In this document: positions 51,038 to 61,322 of the stretch, one piece after another
Layout: every line of letters starts with the position of its first letter
Position numbering within the stretch: position 1 is the first letter of the stretch
From: Omphiscola glabra
Taxonomy: Eukaryota; Mollusca; Gastropoda; Lymnaeidae
DNA: 64,000 nucleotides
Direction of reading: 5' to 3'
NCBI GenBank assembly: GCA_964017045.1
Contig: OZ024794.1
Coordinates: 31,538,315-31,602,314 of the forward strand
Notes under the pieces: generated by a model
The model's database searches: none
Seen by the model: only the letters and a program-made list of their open reading frames with translations
Told to the model about the DNA's origin: nothing
Program-made: the position numbers and the translations under genes

Positions 51038-54000
51038 GTAAGTTGATTGTTTGGAAACCCATGTAAGTTGATTGTTTGGAGACCCATGTAAGTTGATTGT
51101 TTGGAGACCCATGTAAGTTGATTGTTTGGAGACCCATGTAAGTTGATTGTTTGGAGACCCCTGTAAGGGGATTGTTTGCAGACCCCTGTAAGTTGATTGT
51201 TTGGAGACCCATGTAAGTTTATTGTTTGGAGACCCCTGTCATTTGATTGTTTGGAGACCCCTGTATGTTGATTGTTTGGAGACCGATTTAAGTTGATTGT
51301 TTGGAGAACAATGTAAGTTGATTCCTGGCGACCCATGTAAGTTGATTGGAGATCCCTGTAAGTTGATTGTTGCAGACCTGTGTAAAATGATTTTTAAAGA
51401 CCTATGTAAGTTGATTTTTGGAGATCTATGTAAGTTGATATATGTAGACCTATGTAAGTTGATATTTGGAGACATATATCCAAGTTTTTTTTTGTTGATT
51501 ATTGGGGAACCTTGTGAGTTGATTGTTGGGGACTTATATAATTTAATTTTTAGGCCTATATAAGTTGATTCTTAGAGCCCCATGTAAGTAGACCTATGTA
51601 AGTTGAATGTTGGAGACTTATGCCAGTTGATTGTTTTTAGGCCTATATAAGTTGATTCTTAGAGCCCCATGTAAGTAGACCTATGTAAGTTGAATGTTGG
51701 AGACTTATGCCAGTTGATTGTTTTTAGGCCTATATAAGTTGATTCTTAGAGCCCCATGTAAGTAGACCTATGTAAGTTGAATGTTGGAGACTTATGCCAG
51801 TTGATTGTTTTTAGGCCTATATAAGTTGATTCTAAGAGCCCCATGTAAGTAGACCTATGTAAGTTGAATGTTGGAGACTTATGCCAGTTGATTGTTTGAG
51901 GCCTATGTAAGTTGATTGTTGGAGATCTATAGTAAGTTTTTTGTTGAAAACTCATGAAAGTTGACTTTTGGAGACCCATTTAAGTTGATTTTTTTATACA
52001 TTTGCTAGATGATTGTTGGATACATATTTGTGTTAGTTGATTGGTAAAGTGTGGTGTCATTTAATCATAATGATTTGTTGGAACGTTATTGATGGATTAC
52101 CAAGAGATAAGAGTTCAAGATTTTTAAAAAAATTATTATGATTGTTTTTATTATTTTGTAACATTGGAGTAGGACTGTCGGACAGTGTCGGAGTTAAAGT
52201 TTTTAAATACTGTAGTTACAGTAAAGGGTAAAACAGTCGACATTTTGTAACGTTGTAACAACCGTCGCAAGAAATCACGTCTAAATTTTGTCTTCCTTTA
52301 CGTGCCCCTCTGATTATCAGGTACGCTTACCAATGACCATCTCCGCTTGGCTCTAGGTCAGTGGTTCTCAATCTTCCTAACGCCGCGACCCTTTAGTACA
52401 CTTCCACATGTTCTGGAGACCCCTAACCATCAAATTATTTTCGTCGCCACTTCATACTGTAGATAATGTGTTTTCCGATGGTCTAAGGCGAACCCCGTGA
52501 AAGGGTCGTTCAACCCCTAAACGGATCTCGATCCACATGTTGAGAACCGCTGCTCTAGATTGTAAAGGAGACACTATTCATACACTTAAGCACTTACAAA
52601 AAAAAAATATATTAAAAAAAAAATTAATAACAGTGTGTTTGAGGCTCAGGGTTCATCGGTGGAAATTGGTGAGAAGAGAGATAACTGGTCAAAAGAGAGA
52701 TAACTGGTCAAAAGAGAGATAACTGGTCAAAAGAGAGATAAAATTCAAAAATTTTATGATAATTATCATTAATATTTTTTTTTTAAATTTGAAAATTGAA
52801 ATTGAAAAAAATATTGAATGAAAAGAAAAAAGCCATTTTGTGACATTTTGACATGAGACGCAGCCTTGACATTATACGACTGTGGCATTTTGACAGACGT
52901 TTTAAAGGGGGTTCGTCATAATGACCTTTAGCTGAGGGTCAAATGTCTAGCAACACAATCGATAATGTCTCACACCGAACCTGTTATTCTTCTTCATTTA
53001 CGTCGCGATGACCACAGGGCTGTGCGGGTTCTGACCGTGGGGGTCAAACGTCTTGCATCCACTGTCAATGATTTCTTACACAAAAAGAAACTATTATTCT
53101 TTTACAGCCAGGTGGCGATGACCAAAGGGCAGTGCGGGTTCTGCGGTGACAACATCCAGGTGAGCTTCACGGTGAGGAATACTCTACAGCTGCCTTACTT
53201 TGAAAGCAGGCACACGATCAGCGACCTGCCGCAGCGGGAGCTTATTCACTTTCTTGAGAGGGCCGCCGAGAACAACTCACAGTTCAGGTGTGTGCTGGAC
53301 GAGCTAGCGAGACGCCATGCGTGCAAAGTCAATCATGTGCAGCAATGTATGTGCGTGCATGTGCGTGTATGAGAGTCTTTGTGCGTGTATTTGTTCGTGG
53401 GCATATTCGGCACACTGCAAGGTTTGTTTCGTGGAAGGGGGTGTGGAATAATTATCCCACCCCCACTGCCCTAGGCGGCACTAGCCCTTGCTACGCTACA
53501 CCTCTTAGAGTTACGAGTCATTAAATAATCCACTCATTTGTTTCTTGCAGTTTCACCGTCGACTACCATCAGAGAATAGGATACTTCATAACAAAGATGA
53601 ACGGCCTGTCTGCGTCCGGACTTAAAAAGACTTTCTGGAAGATGATATCATCCTCCAGTGGCGAGATGCTTCCCCTGGGTGAGTTGTAGACATAGACCTT
53701 GAACCGTAAAATGCTTCCCCCGGGTGAGTTGTAGACATAGACCTTGAACCGTGAAATGCTTCCCCCGGGTGAGTTGTAGACATAGACCTTGAACCGTGAA
53801 ATGCTTCCCCTGGGTGAGTTGTAGACATAGACCTTGAACCGTGAAATGCTTCCCCCGGGTGAGTTGTCGACATAGACCTTGAACCTTTTTTAATTTGTAT
53901 TATTTTTATTTTACTTTCAATTTATGTAGAATCGCTAGCAAAAACTTTTTCAGCATAACAGCATTTTATCTTCAGATGATTAATGCCATCGTAGTGTTAC

Positions 54001-55602
54001 TGTGGAACCTCAAAAATCTTATTCTTTGTAAAACATAAAAGAAACAGATCCTCTCCTGTATCAACCCCCCCCCCCCCCCCCCAAGTTTCTCCAGTGACGT
54101 ATGGAAAAAAAAAAGGTTGAGGTGAGTTGGTTTAATTTCGGCCAACTGCAGGGTTTTTATCGTGGAAGAAAAAAAAGGGGGCGGGAATTTCTTGGGCATC
54201 CCCATGTCGGTATATTACACGCAGGCTGTCTGCCAGTTCTATGTGTACCTGGAAAACTTTCCCGCACGTGGGGCTCACGTTGTTTTGGGTTCTAGTAGGA
54301 TTTTAGTCGATTTTTGCTTTTTTCTTGCCGTGCGTTTTCTTTGGGCGTGAGCGGTGCGCTTAGTCTCTGAGGAGTTTTGCTCCGACAGTGAGTCTACCAA
54401 GTGGCTCACACGAATCAAGGTCAATGACCATGGATTTAATTGAATCTTTTAAACAGTGAATCGTTTTCCTGCCCACCCACTGAGAGTTTCCCACTGGAGA
54501 ATTCACCGAAGATAAGTCGTTTGGGAAGTCTGGCTATCTCCATTTTTGCGACCTGCCTAGCCCGCCTGGCTGTTTAGTTGCTGGTAACATAAAAGGATGT
54601 CTGTAAACACGATACATAAAGGAAACCTGGAATTTTCTCCAGCGTTTCTTCTGTTGTTCATGTCTGGAATGATACAAAACCAATTTCAAAGAGGCGCCGA
54701 AATGCATTTGGATTCATTAAAACTATACAATTTATTTACGTTTGAAGCGACGCGAGTCTTATCGCATGGCAACTAATGTGCTGTGAGAATAAATAAATAA
54801 TTATGTTCATCATATACTTGGTAATTATGTTTTTTATCAGGGTCAATGGCATGCAGCCCGGGAGAGTGGCCCGGGAAGCCATTTTGGGTTGGCGCCCCTG
54901 TCGATACAGTAAACAGAAATAAAATAACTAGAAGCTGTCTCACAAAGAACACTGTATAGATCGTATAAGATAGACTCGGGACATGCTGCAAAAAATGTGA
55001 ATGACAATGAAGATGTGGTCAAAGAAACAATATTTTATACATAACTTATAACTTTAATTGTCAATGGCTGCTCTGTTCTCAGAGCCTTTTCCTCTCTCTC
55101 GCCATTGCGCTTTATAAAAAAAATATATCGTAATGGGATGATATTATCTCTTTGTTGTTGCCTCTCCATTCAATGCTTTATACAAAAACGATATTTGAGG
55201 ACTGTTTTGCTTATTTCATCCACATAAGTGTTTCAAAGTATTTATCTGTTCAAATGAAAAATAAGGATAAAACAGTGGGGTAACTAGGGTTAGTGTCGCA
55301 GGAAGATACCCCCCCCCCCCTTTTTCCATGAAATAAACTCTGAAGTTGGCCGAAAACTTCGCCCCTCCATATAAATAATATAAAAAATTACTAAAAAACT
55401 CGCCATCCGGGACACACCGACACCACCCCTTTCCCCCCCCCCCTCCTCCCTACGATGAAAATTTTATGTTACTTTCTCGCTTTTTTTCTTCCAACGTGCA
55501 GGTGTATCCCAATACATTCCTAACAACAATGAGTCGATTACCTTCGATTTCGCCTCATGGGCGGTACCGGCCACAACTGTCGCTGACACTGACGCGCACT
55601 GA
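50958..55602 (+). CDS. Gene 1: small secreted transcobalamin/intrinsic-factor C-terminal-like (DUF4430-type) protein, four exons
   Basis: Spliced model: exons 50958-51037, 53108-53287, 53551-53678 and 55502-55602. The joined length is 489 nt, exactly 163 codons including TGA, and every intron is GT-AG. Residues 1-22 are a hydrophobic signal peptide (Met-His-Arg, then a Leu-rich core), so the product is probably secreted. Residues 34-149 match the C-terminal domain of intrinsic factor/transcobalamin: a Gly-Gln-Cys start, a Leu-Pro-Tyr-Phe motif at 55-58, an amphipathic Leu-Ile-His-Phe-Leu-Glu-Arg-Ala-Ala segment near 72-80, a Gly-Tyr-Phe-Ile...Met-Asn-Gly motif at 97-105, and a Gly-Val-Ser-Gln-Tyr strand at 130-134. 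There are N-glycosylation sequons at N82 and N139. The large helical barrel of true B12 carriers is absent, so cobalamin binding cannot be assumed. A tandem paralogue lies downstream. The exon model and domain call rest on reading the sequence; no transcript was available. No AATAAA was seen in the first 300 bp after the stop. Confidence 0.82.
51038..51970 (+). repeat. Intron 1 minisatellite built from the exon-1 splice donor
   Basis: The array starts exactly at the exon 1/intron 1 junction. Units of 25 bp carry gacccatgtaagttgattg, a copy of the last exon bases plus the GTAAGT donor. After about 10 units the period drifts, and from 51,600 to 51,920 an 87-bp higher-order unit repeats four times. 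About twenty GTAAGT-type sites remain. Confidence 0.9.
52359..52553 (-). mobile_element. SPIN-like hAT copy 8, in gene 1 intron 1
   Basis: Reverse-oriented full-length copy; the flanks ctctaggt/ctctagat match at 7 of 8 positions. It lies between the intron 1 array and exon 2. Confidence 0.9.
52672..52740. repeat. 19-bp repeat, about 4 units, gene 1 intron 1
   Basis: The core is agagagataactggtcaaa. Confidence 0.92.
53001..53040 (+). pseudogene. Decayed duplicate of the start of gene 1 exon 2
   Basis: The sequence gcgatgaccacagggctgtg followed by cgggttctg closely matches the start of exon 2 about 107 bp downstream, including the T-rich lead-in. It lacks the AG acceptor and has a stop shortly after, so it is a pseudo-exon. 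Confidence 0.65.
53108..53287 (+). CDS. Gene 1 exon 2
   Basis: The acceptor is a T-rich tract ending in tacag at 53107, and the first base completes a phase-2 codon. The exon encodes the first half of the domain, from Gly-Gln-Cys-Gly-Phe-Cys through Leu-Pro-Tyr-Phe to Asn-Asn-Ser-Gln-Phe. It ends at a GTGTGT donor at 53288, again in phase 2. Gene 2 exon 2 (63870 onward) aligns with it at Gly-Gln-Cys and at the Pro-Tyr-Phe motif. Confidence 0.85.
53551..53678 (+). CDS. Gene 1 exon 3
   Basis: The acceptor tttcttgcag ends at 53550. The exon encodes Phe-Thr-Val-Asp-Tyr...Gly-Tyr-Phe-Ile-Thr-Lys-Met-Asn-Gly and Phe-Trp-Lys-Met, the typical central part of the intrinsic-factor C-terminal domain. 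It ends in phase 1 at a GTGAGT donor (53679). The last 13 bases plus the donor are the seed of the tandem array in intron 3. Confidence 0.88.
53664..53886 (+). repeat. Intron 3 minisatellite built from the exon-3 donor (45 bp, 5 units counting the real junction)
   Basis: The unit includes tgcttcccccgggtgagttg, which is the 3' end of exon 3 plus its GTGAGT donor, followed by gtagacatagaccttgaac. The first unit is the authentic exon/intron boundary; four more follow downstream. Reading through any unit gives an in-frame TAG soon after the donor. Confidence 0.92.
55272..55455. mobile_element. Degraded MITE in gene 1 intron 3
   Basis: The sequence cagtggggtaactagggtta followed by a poly-C tract and ataaactctgaagttggccg resembles the segments at 4323 and 50,384. 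The right end near exon 4 is eroded. It sits about 50 bp before the exon 4 acceptor. Confidence 0.5.
55502..55602 (+). CDS. Gene 1 exon 4 (last coding exon)
   Basis: The acceptor follows a long T/C tract (ttccaacgtgcag, ending at 55501). The exon completes Leu-Gly-Val-Ser-Gln-Tyr-Ile-Pro, the expected last strand of the domain, then Ile-Thr-Phe-Asp-Phe-Ala-Ser-Trp and a 13-residue Ala/Thr/Asp-rich tail before TGA at 55600-55602. Confidence 0.85.
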
Positions 55603-55926
55603 ACGGGCGGTATCGAATACCCTTACCACCGCCAAGAAAGTGAATGACTCGGGTTAAAGACTTGTATTACGATTGAGCAATTTTTATATTTATATACATA
55701 TATATCGTTTTCTAGTTCTTTACAGAAAATTCTCTCAGTCATCCTCTTTAAAAACGTACGCAAAGTTTCTATTGCTATCTTCAAATGCTAGTTTGTTTAT
55801 AATTTAATATACTTTTTTCTATAATTGGGATGGCCCGGGGAATGGGAGAGAAAAGTTGGGGTGGGGAGTGGGGGTGGATTATTTTCCCATCACAAGATCA
55901 CTTTCTTTGTTAGCCTTTGTCGATAC

Positions 55927-56266
55927 CAGGGGTCGGGAACCTTTTTGACTGAGAGAGCCATGGACACCACATATTTTGAAAAGTAATACTGCGAGAGCCA
56001 TACATTATGTTTAAAACAAAATTTTCAAGTAAATGTGTGCATTTTGTGTAATTTCAACACTAAAAATGCAATAATTATGTCTCTGAATTCTTTTTAATAA
56101 CATTGTTATGCTGTTGCTGATCAATGATGAGCATGTCTTACCATTTTTGCGACCTCTGGAGTCTAAAGAAACATTTTTTTTTAATAATCGAACATTTGTC
56201 TGCGAGCCAGATGCAGCCATCAAAAGAGCCACAACTGGCTCGCGAGCCATTGGTCCCCAACCCCTG
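55927..56266. mobile_element. hAT MITE (CAGGGGTCGGGAACC ends), TSD gtcgatac/gtctatac
   Basis: The left end is caggggtcgggaacc; the right end ggtccccaacccctg is its approximate inverse. Internal gagagccat / ggctcgcgagcc blocks are typical of a widespread hAT MITE. It sits about 325 bp downstream of the gene 1 stop codon. Confidence 0.85.
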
Positions 56267-56489
56267 GTCTATACCTTCATCCTTCCCAAACAATTGTTGA
56301 AATATTTTATTGTTAAATTCCTATAGAGGAAAGGGACGTCATAGAATGGTTGCATATAATGCCCTATCGGTGAGTGATCTCCCATGATTCCCTACAGAGA
56401 GAGATATAAATGCTTTAAATGTTTTTTTTCTTTTGCGTTTGTTTTGTTTTCTTTTTATTATAATTAAAAACGTTTTTTTTTTGCGATCT

Positions 56490-56672
56490 GGGAGTTTGTA
56501 CAATGTTGTACATTGCCACGTATTGTGAGAGTTTGTACAATGTTGTACATTGCCACGTATTGTGAGAGTTTGTACAATGTTGTACATTGCCACGTATTGT
56601 GAGAGTTTGTACAATGTTGTACATTGCCACGTATTGTGAGAGTTTGTACAATGTTGTACATTGCCACGTAAT
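56490..56672. repeat. 35-bp minisatellite, 5 units, hairpin-forming
   Basis: The core is gtacaatgttgtacattgcc. Each unit holds 7-bp inverted arms, tgtacaa and ttgtaca, around a 2-bp loop. Confidence 0.95.
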
Positions 56673-56826
56673 GGAAGCTATTAAAAATTTAATATTTAAA
56701 AAAAACTTGATCATTTTGTGTTAATTTTTTGTTTTATTTTTAATTTTGACTAATATTGTTGAAGAGTTAGAGTAGTCTTTTTTAAACTATATTAGACTCG
56801 TTAAATATTGCACATACTTACACATG

Positions 56827-56936
56827 GAGAGAGAGAGAGAGAGAGAGAGGGAGAAATAGAAATACATATATGTACACACATATTCATTTAAATATTTGAA
56901 CATGTACTGGGATTTCATTGTGACAAGAAAGAGAGT

Positions 56937-56980
<44 letters not shown>

Positions 56981-57055
56981 GAGAGAGAGAGAGAGTGTGA
57001 GAGAGAGAGAGAGAGAGTGAGAGAGAGAGAGAGAGAGTGAGAGAAAGAGAGAGAT
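56827..57055. repeat. (GA)n simple repeats
   Basis: Two gagaga blocks (56,827-56,850 and 56,930-57,055), interrupted by unique sequence. Confidence 0.93.
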
Positions 57056-57334
57056 ATGCACACATGGCATTAGTATTGGTGCACATTGTCAGAGACTTGA
57101 GAGCTAAGAGTATGATAATAATGTATCAAGATACTTCTGTAAAACCGAATACTTACTAGATATCAATGAAACAAGGTAGCAAAGCTTGGAACTCAGTGCT
57201 ACAATTATTTCCTGTCCATTCAAGGTTCATTATTATGTACATTTTTTAAATTAAACGACACATTTTTAAACATTGGACAATTTTTATTCAATATATTTCA
57301 GGATTAAAAAAAAAAAATTTTTGCTTGTGTGCGT

Positions 57335-57655
57335 AAACAGACTATTCATGCGTGAAAATTGTGAACAAACTATTCATGCGTGTAAATTGTGAACAGACTA
57401 TTCATGCATGTAAATTGTGAACAGACTATTCATGCATGTAAATTGTGAACAGACTATTCATGCATGTAAATTGTGAGCAGACTATTCATGCATGTAAATT
57501 GTGAGCAGACTATTCATGCATGTAAATTGTGAGCAGACTATTCATGCATGTAAATTGTGAACAGACTATTCATGCGTGAAACTTGTCAACAGACTTATTC
57601 ATGCTTGAAACTTGTCAGCAGACTATTCATGCGTGAAAATTGTGAACAGACTATA
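57335..57655. repeat. 28-bp minisatellite, about 11 units
   Basis: The core is gaacagactattcatgcatg. Confidence 0.95.
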
Positions 57656-58414
57656 CATGCAAAAAATTTCCGGGTCAAGGTAATCAGTACCCATTCTTTC
57701 CAGCGTGGTGCATTTTCTACCGTTGTTTCGGGAAAACGAAATACTAACACACAAGAAACACTTAGACCACCAGAAATGGTTTAGAATTGATTGCATGATT
57801 TGGAAAACAAAGGATATCCCCCCAATCTTCACCTTAAGGCAATCATACGATTGAATCAGGAATGTTATTTTAAACAAGTAATCAGATAAAAGATAATTAT
57901 TATTTTTGGTATATAAGCATACAGTGTCGTCAATAGAACGAAAAAAAAAAAAAAAGACAAAAAAAAAGACAGTGGATTAAATTTTGAAAAAAAAAGAAAA
58001 AAGAAAAAAAAAAACAAAAGCAAAACTAAATAGCCTGCTTCTGCTGCTGACATCCTGATGTCAACAAGAGAGGAATAAAATAAAATCAACCGCCGACCTT
58101 TGAACCGTGTTTTGTTGTTTAATTTATTTTAAACCAGCAGCGCCCCCTTTTTTCATAAGTTATCATGGTCATACTCGGCGTTATCGCGCCTAAAAAAATA
58201 GAAAGTTGTATTTTCCTTGCACCGGTCGACCTCACCAGATTCCTTTCCTACTCTTGTTACACAACGATGGGGGCTTATAAAACTTCAGTTTACTTCGATT
58301 GGGAGTCACTGGACCGTAACAGAAATCTATGCTCTAAATCTAGGGGTACAGATGCATACATTTTTTGTAGTTAGCCATCGGATACGGGTCGGCCCCCAAA
58401 TTCCACCCACGCCA
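57656..58414. other. No gene recognised
   Basis: A-rich tracts at 57,940-58,020. Nothing supported. Confidence 0.5.
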
Positions 58415-58500
58415 CGTTCTCTCCTTCCTCTCACATAACCAACCATTTCTCCACGCCACATTCTCTCCTTCCTCTCACATGACTAACCATTGCTACATCA
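58415..58500. repeat. 44-bp repeat, 2 units
   Basis: The core is ccacattctctccttcctct. Confidence 0.85.
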
Positions 58501-58679
58501 TCGTATTCTCTCAGTATGGTGTACGTCCAATAACTGAACTACTCACTGCATCGATATTAACAAGACCAGTTCAAGCCACCTCCACACTTCAAACATTGTC
58601 CCAACTATAACACGTTTTCTTCCACATTACTTCTTCTATTGTTCGTTGTCCTTTCTTTCCGTCATTACGATCTTCCTCC

Positions 58680-58920
58680 ACACATACAGATGTAGTAGAT
58701 GACTGCACACGTACAGATGTAGTAGAGGACTCCACACGTACATATGTAGTTGAGGACTCCCCACTACCAGATGTAGTAGATGACTCCAAACGTACAGATG
58801 TAGTAGATGACTCCACCCGTACAGATGTAGTAGGTGACTCCACACGTACATTTGTAGTTGGTGACTCCAAACGTACAGATGTAGTAGATGACTCCACCTG
58901 TACAGAGTTAGTAGATGACA
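58680..58920. repeat. 27-bp minisatellite, 9 units
   Basis: The core is acagatgtagtagatgactc. Confidence 0.94.
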
Positions 58921-59639
58921 CCCGGATAAACGCGGGGTACGTATTTGTTGGGGCTACTTGTTTTATATCCGGCATTGTTAAAATCAAGTATAATAATAAA
59001 AAAAATATATTTTCAACGAGCTTGGACGCTTTAACCTCGTGCGTACAAACTGATCTTACATCGAGTGGCTCCCCAGGTGGCGGATCGGGGAGGGCCACAA
59101 GACATAGATGGGGAAATAAAATACCCGGGGCGGACCAAAATCAGAACCTACTTCCATCTAGGAATTGAAAAGATCTTTAAAGGCTAGGAAACCTTTCCCG
59201 AAATATAAAGCAACTGCCCTAGAGAGCTGTAATGGGCAGCCCAACACTCCAGGCGGTTGTGTGCAGGGCTAACAACCCGGTCATGTTAAAAAAAACACAC
59301 ACACAAAAACCGTTACGAAAACTAAATAACAAAATAAAACCCGGACTGGTTCTAGTGGAAATCGACCTTCGCCTGTATATGGACGTGAATTATGGATTGC
59401 GAATAGGAATGAAGCCCTAAGCCTGTTTAGAGCAGGAGCCTTGACCAACCTAATAGATCTACTAATTAAACATAAAATCTCCTTTGTTGCATTGCAAAAC
59501 TTCAATGGAAAAATGCAGATGTCATAAAAGCAAAGACTACGCCATATTGTAAAGTTGCAACAACACGAACACTCTTGTAACAGGATTTACTGTGAATAAA
59601 TAAGCGGTCGGAGCAGTCATTGGTTTTAATGTAAGATTG

Positions 59640-59845
59640 TGCTCTTTGCGTGTGCGAGGAAAAATGTTCATGTCCCCCCCCCCCTCCACCCAACCAAAGA
59701 TACAGAAGTCAGATAAAAGAATCCATTTATGAGACGCTGGAAAAGATCTAATATGAGGCACCATTCCATGAAATTAAAATAGTGATTGGCGACTTTAATG
59801 CAAACATTGGGAATAGTGTTTATGGTAACTATTGGCAAGGAGAGC
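59640..59845 (+). pseudogene. LINE endonuclease relic
   Basis: The sequence around 59,765-59,815 reads Ile-Val-Ile-Gly-Asp-Phe-Asn-Ala-Asn-Ile-Gly, the conserved Gly-Asp-Phe-Asn-Ala box of LINE endonucleases, preceded by a stop. Little else is preserved. Confidence 0.5.
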
Positions 59846-59869
59846 TAACAATATAGGCAATTGATGCCC

Positions 59870-60000
59870 CTTTGAAGCGTGAGGTCCCGTATAAGGGTTA
59901 TGCACACTAGAAGCGCGAGGCACCCTAGAAGTGTGAGGTCCCTCAGAAGTGCAAGGGCCCTTAGAAGCGTGAGGCTCCCTAAATGTGCGAGGCCCCTCAT
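59870..60000. repeat. 18-bp degenerate repeat, about 6 units
   Basis: The core is agaagcgtgaggtccc. Confidence 0.85.
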
Positions 60001-60244
60001 GCTCATGAACCACTTTTCCACCGCTTCACACCACACGTAAAAACACTCCAACACATTCTAAATAACTTAACGTAGTTAACAATCACGAGGTCGTCTAATG
60101 GTAAAAGGGCCTAAATTACTATATTGACAGTCCGTAATGGACACATTTCAGCTTTGGCAGAGTTTGAAAGCTAGTCAACAACATCCCATTTTAACAGCAT
60201 GGTTCATTCATGTACCTTCATAAACTTTGTTCGTTTTCCTCCTC

Positions 60245-60765
60245 TGCACACCAGGCATCATATCGCAGCGCACCTGGCATCATATCGCGGCACACCTGGC
60301 ATCATATCGCGGCACACCCGGCATCACATCGCGGCACACCCAGCATCACATCGCGGCACATGCCGGCATCACATCGCGGCACACCCGGCATCACATCGCG
60401 GCACACCCGGCATCACATCGCGGCACACCCGGCATCATATCACGGCACACCCGGCATCATATCGCGGCACACCCATCATCATATCGCGGCACACCCATCA
60501 TCATATCGCGGCACACCTGGCATCTCATCGCGGCACACCCGGCATCATATCGCGGCACACCCATTATCATATCGCGGCACACCCATCATCATATCGCGGC
60601 ACACCCATCATATCGCGCACACCTGGCATCTCATCGCGGCACACCCATCATATCGCGCACACCTGGCATCTCATCGCGGCACACCCATCATATCGCGCAC
60701 ACCTGGCATCTCATCGCGGCACACCCATCACATCGCGGCACACCCGGCATCTCATCGCGGCACAC
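60245..60765. repeat. 22-bp minisatellite, about 24 units
   Basis: The core is ggcatcatatcgcggcacac. Short variants (cccatcatatcgcgcacacc) alternate in the last third. Confidence 0.96.
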
Positions 60766-60915
60766 TGGTTTTCGGAGCTCTGCACTGAAGCGTTTCCTAT
60801 ACAAAATGCGATCTGTTCAAATGAAACCTCGAGCCAATGAGGAGCTCTGTCCGGGACGGTTTATGCGTAGGAGTTCGTGTAAGAAACACATGTTTGACCT
60901 ACATGTTGGTACATG

Positions 60916-60947
<32 letters not shown>

Positions 60948-61322
60948 CATTTGCGCAAAGCATTAGTTGTATATGCTAAGATATTGACAAGTGAAAACGT
61001 CCAGAAAACTGTGTCTGTTTGGTAATACCTATTCAAGTTGTTAAAAAAATAATTACGTCGAATAATTTTTTTAATAAATTGCTCTTTTTGCTCCAAGTGC
61101 TAGATGTTCTTTATACTTTAAAACTATATAGATATAGATATATATAAAGATTTTATAAGTAAACAATTATTGTAAGCTATGAAGGAATTAATATCTTACC
61201 AAAAAAAAATGAATGTTTCTTTCTGTGGTGTTCATTTTAGAAATTTAGAAGGATCATTTTTGCCCAAAGTGTGTTGTGTGAGTGGCGACAGTTTGGTGAA
61301 GGATTCAACAGCAGAAAGCAGA

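Noticed and set aside
51746..51979. Minus-strand open frame in gene 1 intron 1
   Set aside because: It is the reverse reading of the donor-derived minisatellite.
58589..59098. Ser/Thr/Val repeat open frame on the minus strand
   Set aside because: It is mostly the 27-bp array; the non-repeat part shows no recognisable domain or splice context.
60199..60979. His/Arg-rich open frames
   Set aside because: Shadow of the 22-bp array; all three plus frames give the same residues shifted.
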